Of a stretch of DNA of 64,000 bases, positions 25,206-37,228 are shown piece by piece. Made by a program: the position numbers and the translations under genes. Location: the NCBI GenBank assembly GCA_000328365.1, contig KB308827.1, positions 21,697-85,696 on the forward strand, given 5' to 3'. The first letter of the stretch is position 1, and every line of letters starts with the position of its first letter. Origin of the DNA: Capitella teleta (Eukaryota; Annelida; Polychaeta; Capitellidae). The notes under the pieces were generated by a model that had not been told where the DNA came from, did not search any database, and saw only the letters and a list, made by a program, of their open reading frames with translations.

Positions 25206-26077
25206 CAATACAATTCCATCTCCTGCTTCGACAGAAACCCTTGCTCATGCGATCACCGCATTGGCCCTCATGACCGTGACGTAATCAGAGCACTCTGGGT
25301 AAGTATCTAATAATGCATACCATGTGATGAACACGTGGTCTTGAATCTCTGGATAATGACCCTCAAGACGTTCATATTCGCCTGTTCTGGATAAAGGAAT
25401 AAAGCGTAGACTTCTGCTTTCGGTCGACAGCGTTTGTCCACTACGTTGCAGCATACAAAAGCCCGCCACCAAACAACTTAGGCTTCTATGGAAATCCGCG
25501 CTAAGTGAACATCAGCGACATGAACAATGGTTGAGGCGAACCAGTTGGTGTAAAGCGCTGAAGATTCAACGAGCAGTTTTTCAGCAGAGCTCGTTTCTTT
25601 TCCCCCGTTCACTGTTAAGCCTCTCATCCAGTGAGCAATCATCTTACAACTGGTCCGGGGCTGGGTTTTCTGCAGACCGCGTCGTGTGATCAGGAACTTC
25701 TTAAACATTGAGAACTTGTCTACTTCTTGTGGGTGTTGAAACACTCTCTCAGCTACCTCTTAGCCTGTCGCCGCCAGATTGAATTGTGCCTCAGTGGAAA
25801 AAAAAAAAAAAAAAAAAAACACTGTCCACATTGCGAGGAACTTTACCTATACAGGGTACGTCGCTGCGAGCATTTCCTTCTTGAACTTGAGGTCATAAAA
25901 AAGTGTGACGAGAGCAGCTCAGGGGCTGAGTAATATTCTGATTTTGATATCATTTACGGAGTCATTCGAGGTGTACTCAAATCCAACTGAATATATTATT
26001 GGGATTTTTGACTGAGCTTTGAGAACCTTTTGTAGGTATCGCGCTACACAAAATGATTTTTAATATTATTTGTTTAT
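25206..26077. other. Intergenic, A-tract bearing
   Basis: A 21-bp A run near 25800-25820. Open frames on both strands lack recognisable domains. Confidence 0.45.
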
Positions 26078-26760
26078 TACAGTCAAAGCTCGTTATTACG
26101 AACCTTCAGGGGCCATAACAATTAGTTCGTAATATCAAGAGATATGAAGAGAACATCCAATTCTCCCATCGAGAAAAAAACAAAACAAAACGTTATGATT
26201 CATAAATTGAGGTCATGATACACGTAATGATACCTCATAATGTAATTCAGCTAATGGAGATGTAAATGGAACATGTGTGTTAACACTTGACAAAGAAAAG
26301 AAAAACGGTTTGTTGAGGATTTTCTTTAAATGTTTCATTGAAATTCACGGCATGCAATTAATGCATCATAACATACAATTACTCAGTAAAAATAATCAAC
26401 AGTGAATTGTTTAAGCTTATGCTGTAATGCTGGAATAAATCCATCCAAGTAAAGTGAACACAGGATTGCTTAAACGACTGCAATTGCTGCTGCGTAGATC
26501 ACTGTGCTGTTTTCCTCATCGATGTCATCGTCATTCGAACTTGTTTGCAGTGACTTGGATTCTTTAATGGCATCAATTATGTCACAGTCGGATGCGACCT
26601 GGCTAGTTTCGACACGATCATCCGGGTTAGAGTACTCTTCAGCTGTGCAGACATCAGCTCCTTTGGCACAGGCACGGCGCAGCAGCTCAACCAAAGGAAT
26701 GCTTTCCTCCTCCAGGTCTTCATTAATATCCTCAAAATCGAATCATTATCGAATGATTAT
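26078..26760 (-). mobile_element. pogo/Tigger-like DNA transposon remnant
   Basis: The left end at 26080 starts CAGTCAAAGCTCGTTATTAC directly after a TA, like the terminal repeat and TA target of pogo/Tigger elements of the Tc1/mariner group. On the minus strand the frame at 26470-26745 reads as an acidic transposase tail (DLEEESIPLVELLRRACAKG, then CDIIDAIKESKSLQTSSNDD). That is typical of the C-terminus of pogo-type transposases. The catalytic core and the other terminal repeat are missing. It is dead. Confidence 0.65.
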
Positions 26761-27614
26761 CCGTTTCAATGTTGTCTGTGTTATATGCTATGTCTTCTGA
26801 ATACGTAAACCATTTTGACTTGAGGTCGCAATAGCGACTTATGAGCCCTGTCGTTTTCATTTGCACACTCTCCGTGTCTGGGAGAAACAAACAGAATAAT
26901 ATTTTATAACCACGTGAATGGCGATTTATAAGGGAAGTGTGCTGCATGTCAGACATATTTGTGTTCGTGTAATCTGAAAGAATTCGTTAATAATCCAAAA
27001 TTTTATTGTGTTTTAATTGGTTGTATCACATGCATTAAACAATCACATTGCAAACTGCATTCGCTTGTTAAATTTCCCATAATCTACCGTAACTCATCAA
27101 TAATTGATACGATTCCGCCATTATATTTCGTAATTGAATGAAATCCGTATCGCAATATTTCATCATCAACAAAAACAATTCAAGTGCTCAAGTCAGATGG
27201 AATAATCAGAGAACAAAAGTCTCAGCAGATCACCTACCAGACGATGTTTGAAATGGTTGCATTCCTCTGAGAAGCTAGTGATCGCTGTTCTCATAATGCC
27301 AACATAAAACCAGATCTCCCAAAACACATTTCCTGCCATAGATCAAATGTAATATCTGCGTTATGATATAATACTGTTAACATCATTAATAATGAAATTC
27401 GAATAATACTTCATCTATAAGCTAATTAAACGCCTAGTTAAAAATAGCATAAGCTGTCAATCAAACTGACATGCACCTACTTAAATGTACACTGTATAAA
27501 CAAACAGCAGAGTCATAATACAATCATCTTTAAGCACCTACAGATTTCCTGCATAATTAGCATGCTGATATCATAATTATTTCAGCTTGTTTGCTGTTGA
27601 CACGAAATTAATAT
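26761..27614. other. Downstream flank of the aquaporin gene
   Basis: AT-rich, no exon recognised. It likely includes the aquaporin 3' UTR near 27614. Confidence 0.5.
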
Positions 27615-30000
27615 TCAAATTTCCGATAACTTGTCCGCAAATATTTTTCTGTTAGCGAGTTTTTCCTCCAAGAATTCATCCAACAGAACTGCCAACTCCT
27701 CCCTCTTTGCTGAAAAAAAAAAAAAAAAAAAAAAAAAGAAGAGAAGAAGAAAGAATAGTTCATTAATGTAATCAGGTGGGCAATTAAGTAGAAAGACGAA
27801 TAACCAACCTTTGAGTTTATTTTCGTTGCTTTTATCTTCACCGTATTTATTTTCAACAATCGTAATCGCTTTGAACAAGAGAAACGCGATCAAAGAACCT
27901 GTCATCGGTCCAACCCAATACACCTGCAAATGAGTCATTAATCAGCCACCTTTTGCAAATAGCAGTGTACTGTTGTGTGCAATATGTGGTAAGACAACTA
28001 TAATTACGTGTTCGGATCATTACTGACTCCGGGGCTCTGCCACGACACAGTGCAATACAATGAAATGCGCATATTATAATTATGACTAAACACGTCCATA
28101 CCCAGTAATCCTGGAAGTTCCTAGAAATGACCGCAGGGCCGAGGGCAACGACCGGGTTGAGCGTACTTCCGCTGAAGGTTCCCTGCAGAAACAAATCGAG
28201 TGGAATATTCCGAAGCGAGAGAAGGGACGCACCGCACTCATGATGCTGGTTCCCACGCAGAACCCGAGCGGGAATCCGGGGTTTACCGACTTCCGGTTGG
28301 GCAGAGTAAGGAAGAGAGCAGTGAAGACGAGGAGGAAAGTGAAGATGCACTCGTGACCGACCGCCTGGGCGAGAGCCACTTCCGGGTGTGGCAGAATGGC
28401 GTGGAACATGTGGTGCCTGGATGATGGGGTGAGGCTGTGGTGGCGGGGTTAACGGGGGTGGGGGTGGGGCATCGTTGACTCACGCGTAAACCAATGCACT
28501 GCCGCCTGCTCCTCCAGCACACTGGGCAATTGTGTAGAGGATTGCTACAAGGCAGAAAATAGTATTAATTAGACTGGTGAGGCCAGTGCAAATGTCTGTA
28601 CGAGGTGTTCTATGTTCGACTCAGCGTTTTTCTAAAACTTGATACCAGATTCGTTCCAATTTGTGAAGCCACAAAAAGAATTATAGAAGGAAAAAGGTTG
28701 CTCAGAAAATAAGAGGGTGAACTATTTAAAAAAGTCAAAATATTTAACCGATTTACTTTCAAGGTCATGATGTAGCTAGGTGACCTTTGGTATACATTTT
28801 TGGGTAATGTTTGCATTCTGAAATTGAACGATCAATATATGCTGCTTAAGAGATAGCTCTATGTACCTAGTGAGTACCCGGTTTTGAGTTTCTCTTGCTG
28901 AATACTATTAAAATTATGACACTGCCTTCCCCATTGATGCATTCGTGATGTATGGTCATCAGCCTCACAATCACGCCTGTGATCAACCTGGGAGCTAACA
29001 CTTGGTTAATTATCTAATTATCTAACACACAGGTGCGACGCACCTGATAAACAGGTAGAATGAATGTGACGCAAGCAGATTGCATCATTGAAATTGGATA
29101 CACCCATTGCCACTTGCATATGTCAGGCAAGAGCTCATATATTTTTATCATTTTTTTTTTTTTGCTCACGATTTTAATAGTTTTTCTTTGCGACAAAATC
29201 AGCTATAAATGTTTTCCGAATGTTGACATAGCTTACTTTGCATGTGTGTCACTACCATTCAGTGTGTATGGCCTGGAGTTTGAGCAGGAGAAAAATTAAA
29301 TTATTTTATAAGAACCGATTGAGAGAATGTAAATATACAGAGCTGAGAAGAGTTGTGAGCCAAATAAATGCATTACTATACCCTGGCATTGATGAATACA
29401 TACATGCATATATAATCATAAGGCTGTAGGGACAGCGAATTCTCCTGTTATGGCATTAATGGAACTTAATGTTAATACCCCTTCCTATATGGTTGTTTCT
29501 TATCATTTGATTTGATTTATCGTTTGCAATAAGAAATACTGTTTTACGGATTGCATTTACAAAGCAACTAAGTATTCCAACTGCAAATTGTGAATAGCCG
29601 ACAGATATGAAATTGAAACTAAATAAAACTGCAAATCTGCATTGAATACTTACAGAAGATGGACGTAAGACCTGGATCAAAGCGATGACATGCACTCACC
29701 CCTAGCAATTGACAGGTGTCCATTGAGGAAGAATCCAAGGGTGACGGCAGGGTTCATGTGACACCCAGAGTAAGGGCCCAGGGCCTCAATCAGAATGAAC
29801 ACGACCATCCCAACTAACAAACCCAGGGTCGTCGTATTCGGCTGGTAATGCTCCGGATTAAAAGTCACAAAGCTGAAAGTGATCCATATGAGCAGGATTG
29901 CAGTCGCCAGGACTTCAACGAGGACGTCTCTCCAGAAAAGGACACTTTTGATGTCACTTTTACTGCTGCTGCTGCTGGCCATCTTGGTGCAGCAAGACAT
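27615..30000 (-). CDS. Aquaporin-like channel with NPA and NPV boxes
   Basis: Membrane channel of the MIP family. Six exons join in phase: 29700-30000, 28484-28544, 28233-28416, 28102-28182, 27809-27923, 27615-27709, giving 278 residues. Helix 1 begins FWRDVLVEVLATAILL; the first box is GCHMNPAVTLGF; the second is GSTLNPVVALGPAVI; helix 6 is VYWVGPMTGSLIAFLL. The second box is NPV, and the position after it, which is the selectivity-filter Arg in nearly all aquaporins (NPAR), is Val. Helix 5 also lacks the GH pair typical of water-specific channels. The cytosolic tail is charged. The start at 30000 is chosen because a TATA box lies 34-41 bp upstream; an in-frame extension to 30222 would cross it. 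The polypyrimidine tract before exon 6 is a pure T run. Substrate cannot be told from sequence. Confidence 0.92.
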
Positions 30001-30033
30001 CGCAGTGCTTGGGTTGCATGTGCGCTGCTTTCC

Positions 30034-30041
30034 TTTTATAT
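30034..30041 (-). promoter_or_regulatory. TATA box (ATATAAAA)
   Basis: The minus strand reads ATATAAAAGG, 34-41 bp before the aquaporin start codon. The implied 5' UTR is only a few bases to about 10 bases. Confidence 0.6.
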
Positions 30042-31234
30042 CTGTATTGATCTGGCACGCACCCTCCTTGCCGCTTGGTCTCTTTGAGGATCCGATTTTG
30101 AAGCAGGGGTGGAGGGTAGGAAGATGGGAGTCACAGGATGGAAAAATAGGGGTGGTAGCTACTGGGGCAAGTGCTTGCGTTTCGTGTGGTTTGAGATTAG
30201 AATTTAGCACTGATTTTAACATGCCTCGTTGTTATTTTATTCTTTGAACTTTTCAATCAACGGATTTTCATTGTTACATCGATTATTCATCCAACTTTTA
30301 GCCTAATTATATATATATAGTTTGTAACTTTATATGGGAGTTCAATTCACTTGTGTTCTCTATAAATTCTGTGAAAAAGTATGTGTATAATTAAATACAT
30401 TGAATATGTAACGATGGATTAGCTGAATGTGAGAATTAGTTTCAATTGTGAACTTGTGGTTTTAATTATCCTCGTCTGAGTAATTTAATTATCATGAGAT
30501 TATTCGGACGGAATTATGTCTAACAAACAGGTGACTGGATTTATAGTTTTGTGCGAGTTTGATCGAGCGTAAATTGTGTTTACTCTTAGCAAACACTGAA
30601 TTTAGTTGTAATTCGGGCAACACACAAAATGATTTTCATCATAATTAATTGAATCTGATTTTACTGATTTTGTCCAAATTTCCAATGAAATGTCCAAACT
30701 AGTCATATTTATATGTGTCAGCTCAGGGAAAACCATGAATACTCAACAGAGAGTCTTATAGTGTAAGTCATTCTATATCACATAACGACATTGCTTTAAT
30801 CATAATCTTACATAAAAGCAAAACATCCGCTAGATAAAAATACCAGAGCTCTGTTGCAGGGAATTACTTGCTTCAATGCGTACGAACTGGAATCGCCTCT
30901 GCTATTAATCGACATGTGCGCTGAAGAAACCCAGAAATATTTCCGAACAGAAGTTTTTGCCGGAAGTTAACTTAAGCGCCCTCAAGAGGAGGCAATTACC
31001 TCCTTGGCATAACATAGGTGAGTGAGGCAACTGAGGGTGGAAGATACACAATCATTCCCAATTGAACATACGATGCGGCTTCATTCATCTGAAATTAACA
31101 TTGCTTCCAGAATGAACTTGAATTGTGCACTATCCCCCACTTTTACTTGAACGTAATCGAGGTATACGAACGTTCAACTGCGTTGCCATTTCTTGGTTGA
31201 ATAGTTAGCGACAGATCCCAACGTGTTAAGTACT
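30042..31234. other. Intergenic upstream of the aquaporin gene
   Basis: AT-rich, no exon recognised. Confidence 0.5.
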
Positions 31235-32020
31235 TTGATATTTTCTCATCAGAGCTAGATACTCTCACATTGGAGTTCCACAAGGTTCAACTCTGGGTCC
31301 TCTCTTATTTCTAATTTACATCAACGATATCAAATGTTCACTCAATGCTGCCAAACTTATTTTATTTGCGGATGACACCACTATATTTGTTGCCGATAGT
31401 AATATCAATAGACTACAAGCCACTATGAACACAGAGCTTCATGCACTGAATTTTTGGTTTAGAGCGAACAGATTATCCCTCAATGTTGATAAAACTAACT
31501 ATATGCTCTTTACTCTTAATGACCGGAAGAGATCTGAAAATATTTACATCAATATTGGTGATAGTGAAATTAAGAGAGTGAATTGTGTGAAGTTTCTCGG
31601 TTTGTATTTTGACGACTCTCTTAAGTAGGACAACCATAATACTAAACATTAGTATTAAAATTAGAAAATCCATAGGTGTCATTCAGAAAGACAGAAATTT
31701 ATTGTTACTCCAGACACTGATTACACTGTATTATTCACTAATATATCCTTATCTGATATACTGCCACCTTGTCTGGGGTAGAACCTCAAAGACTAATATA
31801 GGTCGTCTTGTTGTACTTCAAAAGAAAGTCATCCAGATTATCCACAATACCTCCTATCTTGCCCATACTGACGCTCTTTTTGCTTCCTCTCGTGTTTTGC
31901 TCATATCCTACATGTTCGAATATTTTGCTTCTATTTTAGTTTTTAAAAACTCCATAGAAATATATTTCCAAGTTCCTTCCGAGCGAAAATATGGTTCTGC
32001 TGATGCATTAATATTCTGAT
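31235..32020 (+). mobile_element. LINE reverse-transcriptase fragment
   Basis: The first frame reads HIGVPQGSTLGPLLFLIYIN, then ILFADDTTIFVADSN, the RT palm with an intact FADD core, followed by the thumb. After a stop and frame change near 31627 it reads LITLYYSLIYPYLIYCHLVW and RLVVLQKKVIQIIHN, the usual C-terminal part of jockey/CR1-type LINEs. It is 5' truncated just upstream of the RT palm, with no endonuclease. The similar layout to the 45-48 kb LINE suggests the same superfamily but not the same family. Confidence 0.85.
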
Positions 32021-33874
32021 CACTTTTACAATGACATGCAAAAATATCGCATTTGTGGCTTTTTTTATTTAATTAATGTTGAAGCGTTGCATACAATCAC
32101 TGCATGAGCGTACGTGATTTTTACTGTTGTATTGCATCATATTTTGTCCTATATTCTTCGACATTGGGTGGGTTGATACAATGCAGAAATTACTTTATTG
32201 CATATGGTGACCAATTGGGATAAGATCATGGAGCATAATAAGCCCTTGCTGAAACCTTGTACTTTCGTTTTCATTTTCAATGTAATGCGTTTAACATATT
32301 CAAATGTAACAACTTCTAAGAAACGAATCATTCACTCCTTCTTCAGTAGTTTATCTTCTTATTTTTCTTCTCTTCTTTTCTTTCATGCTTGCTTCTTGTG
32401 TCGACTTTGATTTACATTCAACAAATTTACATATTCATGTATGCGTTCATGACTGGAAGTAGTACATTTGGCGATAACACCATTGTGCGCTTGCATTGCA
32501 TAATTGTATAATTCTTTAAAGCTTCTGCTTTTCCAAATTGAACTACGAAGCGCTTTAGGAGTTGGCATCTTTAATCCTCTATTTCTGGTATACATTCAGG
32601 AATGACCTAAATGGTTTATCAATAAATCCAATCAATATAAATACTACTGACAATAAAATGTATGCTTAAAGAGCCATAAAGTCCATTAAAATCATAGTCA
32701 GTTGCCCTGCAAGATTAATAACATAACAGTTGTAAAACAAGTCATTTAATAAAAACAATTTCATAAAAATGATTCTTTATCTTTAATTTAAAATCGATGA
32801 GATTATCGGCCGAGCGACACACATAAGGCATGGTCATTATTTTGAGGGAAATAGTGCAGTTGAAAAGAAATCGGTATTTTTATAACATTTTGAGCTGCAT
32901 CAAAAATGTAATATGAATATGAATGACCCTACTCCGAAAAGTGCGTTATGATTCCAGCTTATTCACTGAGAAAAAGTGCGTTATGACTTCTGCTTTTTCA
33001 TTGAGGAAAAGTGCGTTATGATTCGAGCAATCGCACTCTTGAGCTACTAGAGTAAATTCCATATACTTCTGATATTCCGCCAGTGCGTTTCATGATTGTA
33101 GAATTTTGTCCAAAATATAATCACGTGATGATTGCTGAATCCCAGAACTAATCATCTCAGTCAACACTTTCCACCTTGAGATGCTAATTCATTACTGCAA
33201 AAATCCACTCATCCACTCATCCAGCAAAAATGATACAAAGCACAAATATATTTTCTCCATTTTCGCAGAGTAAGCAATTGTGACATTTTAACATTATGAT
33301 ACAATCATTTTTGCTGTTTGATTGAATAACCACAATACTTTTAAATGCACCTAATAATTTGCTTTAAAGACATGAATTTTCTGACGAACGATGGCTGCAA
33401 AAATAATTTATTATTGCAAAGCAGATGAAAACAAAGAGAAATTTATGGAAAAAATTTAAGGAATAATATCAATCAACAAACCATGTCAGATTTCTACAAA
33501 AATCCTATTAAATAAATTCAATTTTATATAAATGAATATAAAAAATAACATTATTCAAGCAAATATATATATATATATATCAAATTCAACAACTAAATCA
33601 AATACTGTAGAACAAGGAAATTTTGGCGCTACATAAAATTTTCACTATTTTCACAAATATTTCAGGGTGATCTAATACTATTTAACATCACGCTTCACCA
33701 CAAATAATTCTGGCTGTGAATAAAGGCCATAAAACCGAGAAATTAACAATCAGCAGAAACTGCCTGTTCTACAATAATAATAAAAAAAAAAAAAAAATTA
33801 TAAAAAAAATAACCACTTCAAAGTAACGCAACTTTTTTTTACAATTCTTGCCGGAATTGGTATCGAGTGAAATC
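32021..33874. other. Intergenic, LINE tail and 3' flank of EPHX4
   Basis: AT-rich. The first few hundred bases may be LINE 3' sequence. Short tandem repeats occur at 32937-33030. No exon recognised. Confidence 0.5.
32937..33030. repeat. Short tandem repeat, 3 units of about 34 bp
   Basis: Each of three adjacent units starts AAAAGTGCGTTATGA and carries a variable CTTATTCACTGAG-like second half. Confidence 0.85.
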
Positions 33875-36698
33875 TCAATCATCTTTCTTTCCTGAGATGA
33901 ACTCTCGAATGAGTTGGTTCACTTGGTCTGGCTCTTCGTTTTGGATCCAATGAGACCCTCCTTCGATGTACTGGATCGTGAGGTCATCAAAGTACTCCCT
34001 CGTGACCTCCGGGATTTCCTTACCCAGAGCTCCGTCCTCCGTTCCCCAAATGATCAGAGATCTCACGCACACAGTCTTAGGGGCAGCGTACCCAGGTCTG
34101 TATCGACCGGCCGCTCGATAGTAGTTGATGGGGGGGGTAAGGTCCTCTGTGCAAAAGAAAAGATAAATCCACAGGGCTCAGAATATCCACTCAGCCAATT
34201 GCCAAGGAAAAGTCAAATTATCTTCAATTGTTATTAGCCCTTTCCTTATAGAATGTAATACACTAGCCAGGCTGTTTTTCCCAAATCATTTGCTATGTGG
34301 TGAATAGTGAGGGTCCCCTAAACTACGAGTATTGTTTATATATTATACCAAATATTTTTAATCTTAAAAGCACTGTTGTCATGATAACGATTCAACAATT
34401 GCCTCGCGTCTACCAGAATCACAATATTGTACATCTCCCAATCACATTTATTGTTACAGTGCAGTGGGCTGCTTAGTCTGCCTCTAATGCTTTCAAGAAG
34501 AAAAACAAGCCCTCGCACTTTAGTCTGCATTTCTGAGCCCTTTGGACCTACGAGGTCAAAGGTTGCAAACGAGGAGCCAAGATAACACGATGTCATTGAG
34601 CAGATAAAGGCCGCCTCTCTCAGCAGTGAAGAGCTTCAGCAATATTGCAACACCTCACACACAACAGCGAAACGACTCGAATTTGAAAACCCGCAAAATT
34701 TGAGATCCGGATAAAGCTCACCAAAGTTTCTGAAGACGTATTTATAGGCCTCGATGTCGTCATCCGAGAATGAGCCGGCTTTTGCTCCCATTTTCTTGCC
34801 AGTGAAACAGGCGTTCAAAAAGTTTAAATCTCCGGAACGACAGTAAAACTCAGCAATCAGCGGCCACTGAAACATCATTGTGTACCTGGAAGAATAGCGT
34901 TATGACCTTTGACTCCAGAACGGTTGTAACTCAGGTTGAATACCAAGATTTGAAGAACTGAGCTCGCGATTTCTGCAAGACCTTCGCGAAAGCGCGACCG
35001 TAGGGTCCGTTGCAAATAATGAGGCTGTCGAGAATCTCAGGGTATACATCAACGACAGCGTATGCTACGACGGCTCCCCAATCGTGCGCAACAAGCAGAC
35101 ATTTCTCATAACCTGTCAACAATGAATCATTGGCCATTTAGAAGAAGGAAGTGCTGATTAAATATGTGAAGATCACACACAGTGTTGCACACAAAATCAA
35201 AGCAAGTGCATAACTGTTTGAATGTGAAATAATAATAGAATAAAAACTGATTCATTTTTTTGCATTGAAATGAAATGCATTTGTCCAATGTTAAAACTTC
35301 ACAACGTGTAGTAAATGAAAATAAATAATAAAATAATCGTGCACCGCATGCAGCAGTGGAAATCTCACCCAAGTAGAGAACCAGTTCCTTGATATCAGCC
35401 GACAGCTTATCAATACTGTAATTTTCCACACCATGTGGTTTATCAGACTCATTGTAGCCACGCATGTCCACAGCAACGCATCTGTGAAAAAGCATGGATG
35501 CATAAATCACTCATAAATTATGCTAATTAACCTGTGTGTGTCTGAGAATTCCTTTAACTGGTGTCGCCATGAATACCAGAATTCTGGGAATCCATGAATG
35601 AAGAGCATGAGAGGTTTATTCTGATCGCCCTTCTCAACGTAATGCAGAGTGATGTGCTGCAAGAAATAAATAATTACGATCCATTTTAACAGATAATTAT
35701 CTGGAACACAAATTTATACAGTCAGCTAGAGCTCAAGTAATCTAAAGTCTTATAATCGCAATTGGCCGTGATTCTAGATTGTTCTTACATTGTCAACTGG
35801 TTGTATAATCCAACCGTTGTTGCCATGGAAACCAAGGAAACTGGATTTCATTCCCAGTCAATAAGGGTTTTAACCCGGACAAAATTGCAACAGAGTTTAT
35901 GTCCTTAGGTGCAAAAGAAATGCCAACACCATACTCGGGGGGAATGCAGAATGAGGGTCAATTCAAGGTAAACCTGGTTATTTCTGCTTGACGACGGATT
36001 TGTTGTGTGGCTGGTACACTGTATCCGATTTCATGTTGAAATACTATTGTTTGTAGAAGGTGATTTTTTTATAACGATTGGCTAGCTTTGTGTGGCAGAC
36101 CATATGCGGTATATTTATGCAGCATTTGACAGGCCTAGGTCGAACCCTATAAAGTATATACTATATTACATAATAATTATGATAATATGACCGGCCTATT
36201 TTAGTATTTATCAGCTGTTTATGGCTATTACAAAAACAAATGAAAGTGATTCGAACAATATCAGTTTTTATCAAGTGCTGTTAAACCTGACCAACTCAAA
36301 CCATTAAACGGACAGAAATTTCGTCAAATCAGCCGTTTCACACAATTGGTTGTCGAAAGGAATACTCTTATTTAATCTATGAATATAATTAGCTAATAGC
36401 GAACCTTCATTCGAGCGAACTTGTGTTCCCCAAGCGAAGGGTCGTCAAGCAGGTCGGGTCTTTTCAATCTTTTCGTAACACCAAACACCTTCTTTGGACC
36501 TTTGACAATCAAACTTTTCAGCATTGATAGACAGGTGATGATCACAAACACCAATCCCAATGAAAAGGTGACCAGTAGCTTCCCTATAGGTTGCAATTGA
36601 GGCATTTTTCCAAATTTTTTGCTAAGACTTCTGCTCTTTTTCGGTTCAGGTTCTTGAACTTTGGCTGTCAGTGACAAAAATGGTGAAGTATGGAGCAT
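33875..36698 (-). CDS. EPHX4: Epoxide hydrolase 4-like, membrane-anchored
   Basis: Alpha/beta-hydrolase of the EPHX3/EPHX4 type. Six exons join in phase: 36405-36698, 35532-35656, 35369-35481, 34944-35112, 34722-34885, 33875-34146, giving about 378 residues. An N-terminal signal anchor (LLVTFSLGLVFVIITCLSML) is followed by RPDLLDDPSLGEHKF. Catalytic parts are all present: oxyanion motif HGFPEFWYSWR, nucleophile Asp in VAHDWGAVVAY, second acid in WGTEDGAL, and His in GGSHWIQNEEPDQV. Lid tyrosines are plausible at YTMMFQWP and INYYR. The family opens epoxides by an ester intermediate on the nucleophile Asp; vertebrate EPHX4's physiological substrate is not settled. The start could also be the internal Met about 31 codons downstream, which keeps the anchor intact. 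Confidence 0.95.
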
Positions 36699-37228
36699 CT
36701 ACGATTGAAGAAAATCCTAAACATTACAGGCGAGCATAATAAAACAATTGGTTACTTCTCGTTTAAAAAGTGATTTTTGATCGGCTGAAACATCTGAACT
36801 ATTACAATGAGTTTAATAAAATAAATATTATAACCTCAAATCATTCGTGAACCGATGCAACGAAAGTCCCAGATCATAACGCACTCGAAGGAAGCGAAGA
36901 GAGGCAACTTCGAAAGTGTTTTCGTTTTATTTTGGCAAAAATTGACGAAACTGCGACTGAAATATGACATATAACCTAAGAGAAGTATGAGATTAGATTT
37001 CATATGTATGTGTGGTGCGATATAATGAGTTGAGTTCCCCCTATATTACAAGGCAGTGGGTTACGGACAACTGGAGAGTACTCTACTACTGTACACAGAA
37101 TATTATAATATTGCTACAGTAGGCTGTAGCAGATTTCGACCAAACTCAATGCAGTGAATGTCTATATATATGTGTGTAATAATGTTATATACTGTCTAGA
37201 AGATTTCATATGATTTCATAGGTGTTTC
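36699..37228. other. Shared 5' region between EPHX4 (minus) and HAUS1 (plus)
   Basis: About 530 bp separates the two divergent start codons, so promoters of both genes should lie here. No clear TATA box is seen for either. Confidence 0.55.

Noticed and set aside
30001-30222. Upstream extension of the aquaporin reading frame
   Set aside because: It crosses a well-placed TATA box and adds residues with no aquaporin similarity; the Met at 30000 is preferred.
32937-33030. Three spaced repeats resembling a CRISPR-like pattern
   Set aside because: Only three imperfect, directly adjacent units in an animal genome; a plain tandem repeat.
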